Shown: positions 50,931 to 61,215, numbered from the stretch's first letter. The stretch is 64,000 nt of DNA from Corallococcus macrosporus (GCF_017302985.1 NZ_JAFIMU010000007.1:2743001-2807000), one strand, 5' to 3'. Made by a program: numbers and translations. The notes: generated by a model from the letters alone, not told the origin.

Positions 50931-52142
50931 TCAGTAGCGGGTGATGTCGAACGCGCTGTAGTTCGAGTACAGCCGGTCGATGTGCTCGGCCGTCAGGTTG
51001 ACCGCGTCCTTGTGGTTGTCCGTCTTCCACTCGGCGGTGTTCGCGTCCAGCAGGCGGTTCGGGCCGTCCGTCTTGTGCAGGCCCAGCACGTGGCCCTCCG
51101 CGGCCTCGCCGCCCTTGCGCAGGCCGATGCGGTAGTGGCCGTTCTCCTTCGTGCCGTCGAACAGCTTCTGCGCGAAGGTGCTCCCGTCGATGGGCTCGAA
51201 GTCCTGCACCTTCACGCCCGGGTGGCCACCGCCACGGCCCGTGCGGAAGTCGTCCACCAGGTGGCCGATGGCCTCCTGCTTCTGGGCGATGACGTCCTTG
51301 TCCTGGTGGAGCTTCGCCATCCCCACCTTGAGCTCCTGGGTGAGCTGACCGCGCTGCGCCGTCAATTCCTGGCGCTGCGCCTCCGTCAGGTGGGGGTTGG
51401 TGAGCAGCTCGTTGATCTGCTTGCGCTGCGCGCTCTTGCCCTGGAGCTGCTTCACGTCGTCCTCGAGTTTGGCGGCGTCGGCCAGGACCGTGCCGTTCAT
51501 CTTCGAGAGGGCGTCGCCCTGCAGGTGCTCGGCGTGCTGCTTGTCGATGAGCTTGCCGAAGTGGTTGTCCGTCAGCTTCCCGAACGCCTGCGAGCCCTTC
51601 AGCGGGTCACCCCCGGCCTCCTTGCCGGTGCGGATCCACTCGGAGGTCATCGCGCTGCACACGCCCGCGTCCGTGCCCGCGGGCAGGCCCGGCTTCTTCA
51701 GCATCGGGTGGCCGCCCTGGTCCGTGTAGCGCAGCACCTCCGAGCCCGGGACCTCCTGCTTCATCTCCTGGACCACCTGGGCAATCTCCGGGCGCACCGC
51801 GGGGCCCTTGCCCTTGCCGGACGTGCGGCCCATGGCCAGGTCGGCGATTTCCGTCTCGGAGAGGTGGGGCGACTGGAGCTGCGGCCCCTGGAGCGAGTGC
51901 GCGTCGATGTTCGGGCGCGACGAGGACGAGGAGGACTGGGGATTCTTGGACGGCTTGAACCCGTCCCCCTGCGGCGTCTTGTCCGGCGCGCCCGGCCGCG
52001 ACACGGCGGACGTGTTCGCGGGCGTCGACACCTTCGCCGGAGGCTTCGAGAAGGTCGGGTTCTGCGCCACCGTGTTCGTCGTCTTCGGCGGGGCGGGAGG
52101 GGCCTTGGGCGTCTTGGGGAAGCCGGCCTTGAAGCTCTTCAT
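50931..52142 (-). CDS. YopT/C58-type cysteine protease-like protein
   Basis: The 403-residue protein has no signal peptide. After a disordered Pro/Ser/Lys-rich N-terminal region (about 1-90) it carries GVCSAMTSEWI (C162), EGHVLGLHK (H351) and LLDANTAEW (D366), matching the Cys-His-Asp triad and motif spacing of YopT-type C58 proteases. In place of the usual short loop between Cys and His it has a roughly 90-residue helical, Gln/Leu-rich insertion (about 205-295). YopT-family proteins are often secreted effectors that cleave host proteins. It lies inside the urease cluster, on the opposite strand. Confidence 0.6.
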   Translation of the reverse strand: MKSFKAGFPKTPKAPPAPPKTTNTVAQNPTFSKPPAKVSTPANTSAVSRPGAPDKTPQGDGFKPSKNPQSSSSSSRPNIDAHSLQGPQLQSPHLSETEIADLAMGRTSGKGKGPAVRPEIAQVVQEMKQEVPGSEVLRYTDQGGHPMLKKPGLPAGTDAGVCSAMTSEWIRTGKEAGGDPLKGSQAFGKLTDNHFGKLIDKQHAEHLQGDALSKMNGTVLADAAKLEDDVKQLQGKSAQRKQINELLTNPHLTEAQRQELTAQRGQLTQELKVGMAKLHQDKDVIAQKQEAIGHLVDDFRTGRGGGHPGVKVQDFEPIDGSTFAQKLFDGTKENGHYRIGLRKGGEAAEGHVLGLHKTDGPNRLLDANTAEWKTDNHKDAVNLTAEHIDRLYSNYSAFDITRY

Positions 52143-52269
52143 GGGGGGACTCCAGGAGGGGGAGGACGACACTGGAAGTCCCCCCATCCTGGCCCACGCT
52201 GACGCGTCGCGCTAGGGTCTGGCCCGCCGTCGCATCCCGCACCCCGAAGCACCGAGGGAGTCGGACTCC

Positions 52270-53073
52270 ATGCATCTGTCCCCCCGTGACGTGGACAAGC
52301 TGCTGCTGCACCAGGCGGGCGTCGTCGCCCAGAAGCGGCTGGCGCGAGGCCTGCGCCTCAACTACCCGGAGGCGGTGGCACTCATCGCCACCCAGTTGCT
52401 GGAGTACATCCGTGACGGCCGCAGCGTGGCGGAGCTGATGGACCTGGGGCGCCGCTTCCTGGGGCGCGCGCAGGTGATGGACGGCGTGCCGGAGATGCTG
52501 GCGGAGGTGCAGGTGGAGGGCGCCTTCCCGGACGGCACCAAGCTGGTGACGGTGCACCACCCGGTGGTGGCGGAGCACGGGGACCTGTCGCTGGCCCTCT
52601 ATGGCAGCTTCCTGCCGGTGCCGCCGCTGGAGCGCTTCAGCGTGCCCGCCGCGTCGCCGGAAGGCGCACCCGGACAGGTGCGCGCGCAGGAGGGCGCGGT
52701 GGAGCTCAACGCGGGCCGCAAGGCCATCACCCTGCGCGTCACGCACCGGGGCGACCGGCCCGTGCAGGTGGGCAGCCACTACGCGTTCGCGGAAACCAAC
52801 CGCGCGCTGGTGTTCGACCGGGGCCGCGCCTACGGCCACCGGCTGGACATCCCCGCGGGCACGGCGGTGCGCTTCGAGCCCGGCGAGGTGAAGACCGTGT
52901 CGCTGGTCCCCATCGCGGGCGAGCAGGTGGTGCGCGGCGGCAACGCGCTGGGCAGCGGCAAGGTGTCCGACGCGGGCCGTGCGCAATTGCTCGCGGCCGT
53001 GCGCGCGCAGGGCTTCGGTCACCAGGCCGAGGCCGATGAGCCCGACTCGCAGGAAGGGGAGGGCCGCTCATGA
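52270..53073 (+). CDS. ureAB: Fused urease gamma-beta subunit
   Basis: The 267-residue protein fuses UreA (gamma: [31 protein letters not shown], about 1-100) to UreB (beta: [55 protein letters not shown]). Such fusions are known in Helicobacter and others. It overlaps ureC by 4 nt (ATGA). A divergent gap of 127 nt separates it from the YopT-like gene and holds the likely urease promoter. Confidence 0.93.
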   Translation: MHLSPRDVDKLLLHQAGVVAQKRLARGLRLNYPEAVALIATQLLEYIRDGRSVAELMDLGRRFLGRAQVMDGVPEMLAEVQVEGAFPDGTKLVTVHHPVVAEHGDLSLALYGSFLPVPPLERFSVPAASPEGAPGQVRAQEGAVELNAGRKAITLRVTHRGDRPVQVGSHYAFAETNRALVFDRGRAYGHRLDIPAGTAVRFEPGEVKTVSLVPIAGEQVVRGGNALGSGKVSDAGRAQLLAAVRAQGFGHQAEADEPDSQEGEGRS

Positions 53074-54785
53074 GCCGCACCATGGACAGACGCCACTACG
53101 CGGACATGTTCGGCCCCACCACCGGGGACCGGGTGCGGCTGGGCGACACCGGCCTGTGGCTCCAGGTGGAGCGCGACGCCACCGTGTACGGCGACGAGTG
53201 CAAGTTCGGCGGCGGCAAGGTGCTGCGCGAAGGCATGGGCCAGCGCGCGGGCGCGGGTGACGCGGACGCGCTCGACTGCGTCATCACCAACGCGCTCGTG
53301 GTGGACTGGACGGGCATCTTCAAGGCGGACGTGGGCATCAAGGCGGGGCGCATCTCCGCCATCGGCAAGGCGGGCAACCCGGACGTCATGGCGGGCGTCA
53401 CGCCGGGCATGGTGGTGGGCGTCACCACGGAGGTCATCGCCGGGGAGGGGCTCATCCTCACCGCGGGCGGCCTGGACACGCACATCCACTTCATCAGCCC
53501 GCAGCAGGCGGATGAAGCCATCGCCAGCGGCATCACCACCTGGGTGGGCGGCGGCACCGGCCCCGCCACCGGCACCAACGCCACCACCTGCACGCCGGGC
53601 GCGTGGAACCTGGCGCGCATGCTGGAGGCCACGGACACGCTTCCCCTGAACATCGGCCTCACGGGCAAGGGCAACACGTCCCTGCCGGACGGCCTGTTGG
53701 ATCAGGTCCGCGCGGGCGCCATCGGCCTGAAGCTGCACGAGGACTGGGGCACCACGCCCGCCGCCATCGACACGTGCCTCACGCTGGCGGACGCGGAGGA
53801 CGTGCAGGTCACCATCCACACGGACACGCTGAACGAGTCCGGCTACGTGGATGACTCGCTGGCCGCGTTCAAGGGCCGCACCATCCACACGTACCACTCG
53901 GAGGGCGCGGGCGGTGGCCACGCGCCGGACATCATCCGCGTGTGCGGCGCGCCCAACGTGCTGCCCAGCTCCACCAACCCCACGCGGCCGTACACGGTGA
54001 ACACGCTGGACGAGCACCTGGACATGCTCATGGTGTGTCACCACCTGGACCGCGAGATTCCCGAGGACGTGGCCTTCGCGGAGAGCCGCATCCGCGGAGA
54101 GACCATCGCCGCGGAGGACATCCTCCACGACCTGGGCGCCATCAGCATGATGGCCTCCGACAGTCAGGCCATGGGCCGCGTGGGCGAGGTCATCACCCGC
54201 ACGTGGCAGACGGCGCACAAGATGCGCGAGCAGCGCGGGCGGCTCCCCGGCGAGCAGGGCGACAACGACAACCTGCGCATCCGCCGCTACGTGGCGAAGT
54301 ACACCATCAACCCGGCCATCGCCCACGGGCTGTCCCACGAGGTGGGCTCCGTGGAGCCGGGCAAGCTCGCGGACCTGGTGCTGTGGCGGCCCGCCTTCTT
54401 CGGCGCCCGGCCGGAGCTGGTGCTCAAGGGCGGCCTCATCGCGTGGGGGCAGATGGGCGACGCGAACGCGTCCATCCCCACGCCGCAGCCCTACATGATG
54501 CGCCCCATGTTCGGCGCGCGAGGCCGGGCGCGGGGCTCCACCAGCATCGCCTTCGTGTCCGGACGCGCGCTCAAGGAAGGCACCGTGCAGGGGCTGGGGC
54601 TCACCAAGCGGCTGTCCGCGGTGGTGGGCTGCCGCCGGCTGGGCAAGAAGGACATGCGCCTCAACGACGCGCTGCCCGTCATCACCGTGGACCCGGAGAC
54701 GTACGCGGTCCGCGCGGACGGGGAGCTCTTGCGCTGCGAGCCCGCCACCTGGCTGCCGCTGGCCCAGCGCTACTCGCTGTTCTGA
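53070..54785 (+). CDS. ureC: Urease alpha subunit
   Basis: The 571-residue catalytic subunit has all nickel-site ligands: GLDTHIHF, the carbamylated Lys in [33 protein letters not shown], and [10 protein letters not shown]; active-site His in MVCHHL. It hydrolyses urea to ammonia and CO2 with UreAB in the cytoplasm. Start ATG 53070 overlaps ureAB; ureF follows after 14 nt. Confidence 0.95.
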   Translation: MSRTMDRRHYADMFGPTTGDRVRLGDTGLWLQVERDATVYGDECKFGGGKVLREGMGQRAGAGDADALDCVITNALVVDWTGIFKADVGIKAGRISAIGKAGNPDVMAGVTPGMVVGVTTEVIAGEGLILTAGGLDTHIHFISPQQADEAIASGITTWVGGGTGPATGTNATTCTPGAWNLARMLEATDTLPLNIGLTGKGNTSLPDGLLDQVRAGAIGLKLHEDWGTTPAAIDTCLTLADAEDVQVTIHTDTLNESGYVDDSLAAFKGRTIHTYHSEGAGGGHAPDIIRVCGAPNVLPSSTNPTRPYTVNTLDEHLDMLMVCHHLDREIPEDVAFAESRIRGETIAAEDILHDLGAISMMASDSQAMGRVGEVITRTWQTAHKMREQRGRLPGEQGDNDNLRIRRYVAKYTINPAIAHGLSHEVGSVEPGKLADLVLWRPAFFGARPELVLKGGLIAWGQMGDANASIPTPQPYMMRPMFGARGRARGSTSIAFVSGRALKEGTVQGLGLTKRLSAVVGCRRLGKKDMRLNDALPVITVDPETYAVRADGELLRCEPATWLPLAQRYSLF

Positions 54786-54799
54786 AAGGGGCGCGCGCC

Positions 54800-55462
54800 A
54801 TGGCTTCCGGCTGGAGGGTGTTGCAGCTGGCGGACTCGGGCTTTCCCACCGGGGGCTTCGCGCACTCGGGCGGGCTGGAGGCCGCGGTGCAGGCGGGGGA
54901 GGTGCGCGGCGCGGCGGACGTGCGGCGCTTCGTGGAGGCGCTGGTGTGGCAGGCGGGCCTGGGCGGCCTGCCGCTGGTGGGCGCGGCGTGGCGCGAGCCC
55001 GGCTCCCTGCCGGCGCTGGATGCGAGGGCGGACGCGTTCCTCACCAACCACGTCGCGAACCGGGCCAGCCGCACGCAGGGACGCGCCTTCCTGGACACGT
55101 GCGCGCGCATCTTCCTGGACGCGGTGGGGCCGGTGCGCGAGGCGGCCCGCGCGGCGGGGGTGAAGTTCCACCACGCGCCCGTGTTCGGCGCGGTGCTGCG
55201 CGCGCTGGACGTGGAGCAGGAGGACGCGCAGCGCCTCTTCCTGTCCCTCACCCTGCGGGGCGCGCTGTCCGCGGGCGTGCGCATGGGCGTCATCGGCACG
55301 CATGAGTCCCACCAGGTGCAGCACGCGGCCACGCCGCTGCTGGATGCCGTCCTGGCGCAATGCAAGACATCGGGCGTGGAGGACCTGGCACAGCCCGCGC
55401 CCTTCTGGGACCTGGTGGGCGCCACGCACGACCGGCTGTACTCCCGGCTGTTCCTGTCCTGA
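54800..55462 (+). CDS. ureF: Urease accessory protein UreF
   Basis: The 220-residue UreF has the motif [37 protein letters not shown] and the C-terminal [12 protein letters not shown]. It works with UreD and UreG in nickel delivery. It precedes ureG by 25 nt. Confidence 0.92.
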   Translation: MASGWRVLQLADSGFPTGGFAHSGGLEAAVQAGEVRGAADVRRFVEALVWQAGLGGLPLVGAAWREPGSLPALDARADAFLTNHVANRASRTQGRAFLDTCARIFLDAVGPVREAARAAGVKFHHAPVFGAVLRALDVEQEDAQRLFLSLTLRGALSAGVRMGVIGTHESHQVQHAATPLLDAVLAQCKTSGVEDLAQPAPFWDLVGATHDRLYSRLFLS

Positions 55463-55487
55463 AGGCAGACACGAAAGGAAGCGCGAC

Positions 55488-56204
55488 ATGCACGACGACG
55501 ACCACCGCGGCCATGGGCAGGACGGACACGAGCACACGCACGAGGACTGGGACCACCCGGGCCACTTCGACGCGCGCGACAAGCCGCACCGGCGCGACTA
55601 TTCCCAGCGCGCCTTCACGATTGGCATTGGCGGCCCCGTGGGCAGCGGCAAGACGGCGCTGGTGCTGGCCCTGTGCAAGAAGCTGCGCGAGCAGTACCGC
55701 CTGGGCGTGGTGACCAACGACATCTTCACCAAGGAGGACGCGGAGTTCCTGGTGCGCAACCAGGCCCTGTCCCCGGAGCGCATCAAGGCGGTGGAGACGG
55801 GAGGCTGCCCCCACGCCGCCATCCGCGAGGACATCAGCCACAACCTGCTCGCCCTGGAACAACTGATGGAGGAGCTGCACCCGGAGCTGCTCATCGTGGA
55901 GAGCGGCGGCGACAACCTGGCGGCCCAGTACAGCCGCGAACTCGCCGACTACACCGTCTACGTCATCGACGTGGCCGGCGGGGACAAGGTGCCGCGAAAG
56001 GGCGGGCCCGGTATTACGCAGTCGGACCTTTTGATCATCAACAAGACGGACCTCGCACCCCATGTGGGGGCGGACCTGGGCGTGATGGAGCGCGACGCCC
56101 GGAAGATGCGCGGCGAGGGGCCCTTCGTCTTCACGCAGGTCACACGGGAGGTGGGCGTGGACGCGGTGGTGGAGCACCTGCTCGGCGCCTGGCGCCGGCG
56201 ATAG
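55488..56204 (+). CDS. ureG: Urease accessory GTPase UreG with His-rich N-terminus
   Basis: The 238-residue GTPase has [13 protein letters not shown] (P-loop), [29 protein letters not shown] (CPH nickel motif), ESGGDNL, and INKTDLAP. The N-terminal 35 residues contain about nine His in a [14 protein letters not shown]-like stretch, which may bind Ni2+; no ureE is in the window, so UreG may store or deliver nickel itself. Confidence 0.93.
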   Translation: MHDDDHRGHGQDGHEHTHEDWDHPGHFDARDKPHRRDYSQRAFTIGIGGPVGSGKTALVLALCKKLREQYRLGVVTNDIFTKEDAEFLVRNQALSPERIKAVETGGCPHAAIREDISHNLLALEQLMEELHPELLIVESGGDNLAAQYSRELADYTVYVIDVAGGDKVPRKGGPGITQSDLLIINKTDLAPHVGADLGVMERDARKMRGEGPFVFTQVTREVGVDAVVEHLLGAWRRR

Positions 56205-56230
56205 ACAGCCACTGGACGAACGGTCTGTTC

Positions 56231-56270
56231 ACACAAAACACCCGCCCGGGCACCCGGGGGCGGGTTGTGT
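56231..56270. other. GC-rich hairpin between ureG and the kinase pair
   Basis: ACACAA...CCCGCCCGGG pairs imperfectly with CCCGGGGGCGGGTTGTGT. It can serve as the ureG terminator on the plus strand. The same GGGTTGTGT ending recurs before the kinase copy at 58735, so it may instead be part of a shared kinase leader. Confidence 0.35.
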
Positions 56271-56283
56271 CAGGGTGCCCGCC

Positions 56284-56809
56284 GTGGAACTCCTGGAGCG
56301 GGCACGTGTGGAGTGGGTCGCGGCGGCGGTGGGCCTCGTCGTGGGCATCTCGATGGTGTTCGTGCCCTACGAGTTCGGCTCCGTTCTCTTTCAATACATC
56401 TATCCGCACATCCGGCTGCTGGGGAGCCTGTTCCTCGTCGGCGCGGGGTTGATGCTCGTCGCGCTGATGTACCCGGCCTGGCCCGCCGTCGTGGGCTGGG
56501 TGGGGCGCGTGTCCGTGCTGGCCGCGTTCGCGGTCTACTGGTGGGCGGTCTGCGTCCTGCCCGTCAGCCTCACGGGCACCGTCGTCTACCTGCTGCTGAT
56601 GGTCCTGCTCCTCATGGAGCAGCGCACCCTGCGCCGGGGACAGGGCCTGCTGCTGATGTTCCTGGCCTGCGTGGCGCTGTGCTTCGGGCCGCTGATGCTC
56701 TGGGCGCCCCAGGAGTTCGTGCGCTTCGCCATGGCGTCGCTGGGGCCCTACGTCCGGTGGATGGGGGTGCTCTTCGGCGGCGGTGGTGTCGCGGCGCTCG
56801 TGGTCGGGG
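56284..56809 (+). pseudogene. N-terminal membrane half of a disrupted histidine kinase
   Basis: The frame encodes about 175 residues of hydrophobic segments parallel to the N-terminus of the kinase at 58735 (ELLERARVEWVAAAVGLVVG versus GILERARMEWFAAAFGLVVG, then MVFVPYEFG). It then loses homology where the paralog continues with a further 30-35 residues and the shared GMxVYAVLTL. The kinase part continues in another frame from 56810. An internal deletion and frameshift are inferred from this alignment. Confidence 0.6.
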
Positions 56810-58663
56810 ATGAGCGTGTATGCCGTGCTGACGCTGTCGTGCGCGCTGCTGGCGGGGGTTCGCGGGTGGCCGGTGCTGGCGGGGGTTCGCTGGCGGCTGT
56901 TCCGGGGCATGGCGCTGGCGTCGGTGCTGCCCATCGTGGGCGTGGGCGCGGTGGCGTCGTACCTGGCGCAGAAGGCGCTGGCGGCGGAGCTGCACGGCAA
57001 GGCGCAGCAGGCGGTGGCCGCGGAGACGGCGTGGCTGGCCCAGACGGCCGCCATGGCGAGCTCGATGTTGAGGGTGTACAGCCAGGGGCCCGCCTTCGTC
57101 GCCCATGTGCGCGAGGGGAACCGCGAGGGCATGCAGGAGCGCCTGGCGATGCTGGAGGGCCAGTCCGGGCTGTTCGACGCGGTCTGGCTGCTGGATGAGA
57201 CCGGCGACACGCTGATGACCTCCGTGCGGCTCAACTGGGTGAGCGGCAACTTCGCCTACCGGGCCTACTTCCAGGACGCGGTGAAGGGCGGCGCCCAGGT
57301 GCTGCTGTCGCGGCCCTTCTTCTCCCGCGCGAACCTGCCCTACGTCGTGTTCACGGTGCCCATGGAGCTGGGGGCGGGCCGGCGTGCCTTCCTCGTGGGC
57401 GCGCTGTCGTTGAAGCGGCTGGGGTTGCAGCCCGCGCTGGCCTCGCCCGGCTATCACGTGGAGATCTTCGACCGCCGCGACGGCATCCTCCTGCGCGAGA
57501 CGGAGCGCGGGAACGTGCTCTCCCGGGCGCCGGTGCTGGACCTGGTCGGGCCGGACGCGCTGACGCGGCCGGCGGGGCTCCTGGAGGTGTTCGACGACAA
57601 GGGGCGCCGGATGGTGGTGGCGCACGCGCAGGTGGAGGGCACGCCCTGGACGGTGGTGGTGACGGCGGGGCTGCGCGAGGCGTTCGCCCCGGTGACGCGC
57701 ATGGGCGCGTGGGTGGTGGCCATCGCGGTGCTCGCGGGCGCCATCGCGCTGCTGCTGTCGCAGTGGGTGGGGCGGGACGTGGCGCAGCGGCTGGAGAGCC
57801 TGCGGGACGGCTTCGCCGTGCTGGGCACGCCGTCCGCGGAGCAGCGCGTGCAGGCCCGGGGCGATGACGAGATTGCCCAGCTCACCGTGGGCTTCAACGA
57901 GATGGCGGCGCGCATCGACCGGACGCAGAAGGAGCTGCGGGAGGCCATCGCCATCCGGGACCAGTTCCTGTCCATGGCGAGCCACGAGCTGCGCACGCCG
58001 CTGACGCCGCTGAAGGCCACGCTGGGGCTGCTCATCCGTCAGCTCGGCTCCGGCCCGGCGGTGAACCCGGAGCGGCAGCGGGACACCATCGCCCGGCTGA
58101 ACCGGCAGGTGGACCGGCTGACGCGGCTGATTGGCGACATGCTGGACGTGTCGCGGCTGCAGTCCGGGCGCTTCACGTTGACGGTGGCCCCCATGGACGT
58201 GGTGTCCGTGGCGCGCGAGGTGGTGGAGCGCATCCAGGTCACGCGGCCGGAGCGCGCGGAGCAGCTGACGCTGGAGCTCCCCACGGAGCCGCTGGTGGGC
58301 CGGTGGGACGAGCAGCGGTTGGATCAGCTCTTCACGAACCTGGTGGAGAACGCCCTGCGCTACTCGCCGCCGGGGACGCCCGTGGTGGTGCGGGTGCACG
58401 AGGAGGCGGACGCGGTGCGGGTGGAGGTGGAGGACCGGGGCATCGGCATTCCGCAAGAGAGCCAGTCGCAGCTCTTCACGCCCTTCTTCCGCGCGCGCAA
58501 CGCGACCGAGCACTACGCCGGAGGGCTGGGCCTGGGCCTGGCCATCTGCCGCGAAATCGTGGAGCGCCACGGGGGCCGCATCCAGGCGCGCAGCGAGGGG
58601 CCGGGGCAGGGGACGTGCTTCACGGTGTGGCTGCCCCGCGCGGCCATCGCGGAAGCGGCCTGA
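56810..58663 (+). CDS. Membrane histidine kinase, C-terminal part (damaged duplicate)
   Basis: From ATG 56810 the 617 residues include two hydrophobic segments (YAVLTLSCALLAGV, MALASVLPIVGVGAVASYLA), an extracytoplasmic sensor (dCache/CHASE-like), another hydrophobic segment (WVVAIAVLAGAIALLL), a HAMP (VAQRLESLRDGF...ARIDRTQKEL), HisKA (H392, MASHELRTPL) and HATPase_c (VENALRYSPPG, GGLGLGLAICREIVERHGG). It is nearly the same as the second kinase, but its N-terminal membrane segment is encoded in another frame upstream. It may be translated from its own start or be inactive. Confidence 0.75.
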   Translation: MSVYAVLTLSCALLAGVRGWPVLAGVRWRLFRGMALASVLPIVGVGAVASYLAQKALAAELHGKAQQAVAAETAWLAQTAAMASSMLRVYSQGPAFVAHVREGNREGMQERLAMLEGQSGLFDAVWLLDETGDTLMTSVRLNWVSGNFAYRAYFQDAVKGGAQVLLSRPFFSRANLPYVVFTVPMELGAGRRAFLVGALSLKRLGLQPALASPGYHVEIFDRRDGILLRETERGNVLSRAPVLDLVGPDALTRPAGLLEVFDDKGRRMVVAHAQVEGTPWTVVVTAGLREAFAPVTRMGAWVVAIAVLAGAIALLLSQWVGRDVAQRLESLRDGFAVLGTPSAEQRVQARGDDEIAQLTVGFNEMAARIDRTQKELREAIAIRDQFLSMASHELRTPLTPLKATLGLLIRQLGSGPAVNPERQRDTIARLNRQVDRLTRLIGDMLDVSRLQSGRFTLTVAPMDVVSVAREVVERIQVTRPERAEQLTLELPTEPLVGRWDEQRLDQLFTNLVENALRYSPPGTPVVVRVHEEADAVRVEVEDRGIGIPQESQSQLFTPFFRARNATEHYAGGLGLGLAICREIVERHGGRIQARSEGPGQGTCFTVWLPRAAIAEAA

Positions 58664-58734
58664 TACGCGACAGGGCGAGCGTGGCGGCCACACCCGGACC
58701 GTACGCTCCCGCCCGGGTTGTGTACTCTGCCCCC

Positions 58735-61215
58735 GTGGGCATCCTCGAGCGCGCACGGATGGAGTGGTTCGCGGCGGCCTTCGGGCTGGTCGTGGGCACC
58801 ACCATGGTCTTCGTGCCCTACGAGTTCGGGGCCGCCATCTTCCAGCTCATCTATCCGTACGTGCGTCCGCTCGGCAGCCTGTTCCTGGCGGGCTCGGTGA
58901 CGATGATCGCCTCGCTGCTGTACCCCACCTGGCCCGGCATCGTGGGGTGGCTGGGGCGCGCGCTCTTCCTGGGCGCGGTGGCCTTCTACTGGTGGGCCGC
59001 CACCGTGCTGCCCCGGGGCGCCACGGGCCTCGTCCTGTACCCGCTGCTGGCGGGCTTCCTGCTGCTGGAGCGGGCCCCCCGCTTCCAGGGCCGGGGCCTG
59101 CTGTCGGCCTTCATCGCCTGCGTGGCGTTGAGCTTCGGCGGGCTGATGATCCTGGCCCCCAGCAGCTTCATCCGCTACTCGCTGACGGCGTTCGGGCCCT
59201 TCATCCGGCTGCTGGGCGGGGCCTTCCTGGTGACCGGGGCGCTGCTGGCCCTGGGGCTGTGGCTCCAGCGGCCCAGGGCCTGCCGCATCGGCATGGGCGG
59301 CGTGGGCGTCCTGTTCCTGAACATGGCGCTCGCGCTGGGGGCGCGGGGGTCCTGGGCGGGGATGGGGGTGTACGCGGTGCTGACCCTGTCGTGCGCGGTG
59401 CTGCTGGTGACGCGCGAGCCGCCCACGCTGTCCGGGGTGCGCTGGCGGCTGTTCCGCGGCATGGCGCTGGCGTCGGTGCTGCCCATCCTGGGCGTGGGCG
59501 CGGTGACGTCGTACCTGGCGCAGCGGGCGCTTGAACAGGAGCTGCGCGACAAGGCCCGGCAGGCGGTGACCGCGGAGACGGCGTGGCTGGAGCAGACGGT
59601 CACGCTGGCGCGCTCGCTCCTGCGCGCGCAGAGCCGGAACGCGGGCTTCATCGCCTCGGTGCGCACGGGGAACCGCGAGGGCATGCGGGAGACGGTGGAG
59701 CTCCTGGAGAGCGAGGTCGGGCTGTTCGACGCGGCGTGGCTGCTGGACTCCGCCGGGGAGACGCTGGTGCCCTCCGTGCGGCTCAACCGCATCGTGGGCA
59801 ACTTCGCGAAGCGGGACTACTTCCAGGACGCGCTGAAGGCGGGCGACGAGGTGCTCCTGTCGCGCCCCTTCCTCACCCGCGCGGGCCTGCCCTTCGTCGT
59901 GTTCACGGTGCCGGTGGACGCGGGGAACGGCACGCGGGTCGTCCTCGTGGGCGGGCTGTCGTTGCGGCGGCTGGGGTTGCAGCCCACGCTCGCCTCGCGC
60001 AGCTACCACGTGGAGCTGTTCGACCGGCGCGACGGGACGCTGCTGCGCGAGACGGACCGCGGCGACGTGCTCACCCGCGCGCCCTCGCTGGAGCTCCTGG
60101 GAGAGGAGGCGCTCGCGGGAGCGGAGGGGATGAGCGAGGCGCTCGATGCGTCCGGGCGCCGCCTGCTGGTGGCGCACACGCAGGTGGACGGCACGCCGTG
60201 GACGGTGGTGGTGACGGCGCGGCTGCGCGAGGCGTTCGCCCCGGTGACGCGCATGGGCGCGTGGGTGGTGGCCATCGCGGTGCTGGCGGGCGCCATCGCG
60301 CTGCTGTTGTCGCGGTGGGCGGGGCGGGACGTGGCGCAGCGGCTGGAGAGCCTGCGGGACGGCTTCGCCACGCTGGGCACGCCCGCCCAGGAGCAGCGGG
60401 TGCTCGCCGAGGGCGACGACGAGGTCGCGCAGCTGGCGTCCGGCTTCAACGAGATGGCGGCGCGCATCGACCGGACGCAGAAGGAGCTGCGGGAGGCCAT
60501 CGCCATCCGGGACCAGTTCCTGTCCATGGCGAGCCACGAGCTGCGCACGCCGCTGACGCCGCTGAAGGCGACGCTGGAGCTGCTCATCCGCCAGCTTGGA
60601 GGTGGACAGGCGGTGGGTCCGGAGCGGCAGCGGGAGGCGTTTGCCCGGATGAACCGGCAGGTGGACCGGCTGACGCGGCTGATTGGCGACATGCTGGACG
60701 TGTCGCGGCTGCAGTCCGGACGCTTCGCGCTGACGGTGGCGCCCATGGACCTGGTGGCGCTGGCGCGCGAGGTGGTGGAGCGCATCCAGTCCACGCGGCC
60801 GGAGCGGCAGGGCCTGCTGTCCCTGGACGTTCCGGCCGGATCGCTGGTGGGCCGGTGGGACGAGCAGCGGTTGGACCAGCTCTTCACGAACCTGGTGGAG
60901 AACGCCCTGCGCTACTCACCGCCGGGGACGCCGGTGGCCGTGCGGGTGCGCGAGGAGGACGGGCAGGTGCGGCTGGACGTGGAGGACCGGGGCATCGGCA
61001 TTCCGCGAGAGAGCCTGTCGCAGCTCTTCACGCCCTTCTTCCGCGCGCGCAACGCGACCGAGCACTACGCCGGGGGCCTGGGATTGGGCCTGGCCATCTG
61101 CCGCGAAATCGTGGAGCGCCATGGGGGCCGCATCGACGTGAGGAGTGACGGGCCCGGCCAGGGGACGTGCTTCACGGCGTGGCTGCCCCGCGCGGCCGTC
61201 GCGGACGCGGCCTGA
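58735..61215 (+). CDS. Membrane-bound histidine kinase with multi-TM N-terminus and sensor
   Basis: The 826-residue kinase has about six to seven N-terminal membrane segments (MASE-like), a membrane-anchored extracytoplasmic sensor domain (about 260-490), a transmembrane segment, HAMP, HisKA with H601 (MASHELRTPLTPL) and HATPase_c (LFTNLVENALRYS, GIGIP, GLGLGLAI). GTG 58735 aligns with the start of the disrupted paralog. The end overlaps the next gene by 1 nt (TGATG), so the AraC regulator is likely cotranscribed. Confidence 0.88.
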   Translation: MGILERARMEWFAAAFGLVVGTTMVFVPYEFGAAIFQLIYPYVRPLGSLFLAGSVTMIASLLYPTWPGIVGWLGRALFLGAVAFYWWAATVLPRGATGLVLYPLLAGFLLLERAPRFQGRGLLSAFIACVALSFGGLMILAPSSFIRYSLTAFGPFIRLLGGAFLVTGALLALGLWLQRPRACRIGMGGVGVLFLNMALALGARGSWAGMGVYAVLTLSCAVLLVTREPPTLSGVRWRLFRGMALASVLPILGVGAVTSYLAQRALEQELRDKARQAVTAETAWLEQTVTLARSLLRAQSRNAGFIASVRTGNREGMRETVELLESEVGLFDAAWLLDSAGETLVPSVRLNRIVGNFAKRDYFQDALKAGDEVLLSRPFLTRAGLPFVVFTVPVDAGNGTRVVLVGGLSLRRLGLQPTLASRSYHVELFDRRDGTLLRETDRGDVLTRAPSLELLGEEALAGAEGMSEALDASGRRLLVAHTQVDGTPWTVVVTARLREAFAPVTRMGAWVVAIAVLAGAIALLLSRWAGRDVAQRLESLRDGFATLGTPAQEQRVLAEGDDEVAQLASGFNEMAARIDRTQKELREAIAIRDQFLSMASHELRTPLTPLKATLELLIRQLGGGQAVGPERQREAFARMNRQVDRLTRLIGDMLDVSRLQSGRFALTVAPMDLVALAREVVERIQSTRPERQGLLSLDVPAGSLVGRWDEQRLDQLFTNLVENALRYSPPGTPVAVRVREEDGQVRLDVEDRGIGIPRESLSQLFTPFFRARNATEHYAGGLGLGLAICREIVERHGGRIDVRSDGPGQGTCFTAWLPRAAVADAA

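Noticed and set aside
52270-53073. Possible separate ureA and ureB genes or a frameshifted fusion
   Set aside because: A single frame runs through both parts with a clean linker, as in known fused ureases.
56284-57198. A complete 305-residue protein read in the first kinase frame
   Set aside because: After about 56800 the frame loses membrane pattern and becomes Gly/Ala/Arg-rich, typical of an out-of-frame read through the kinase gene.
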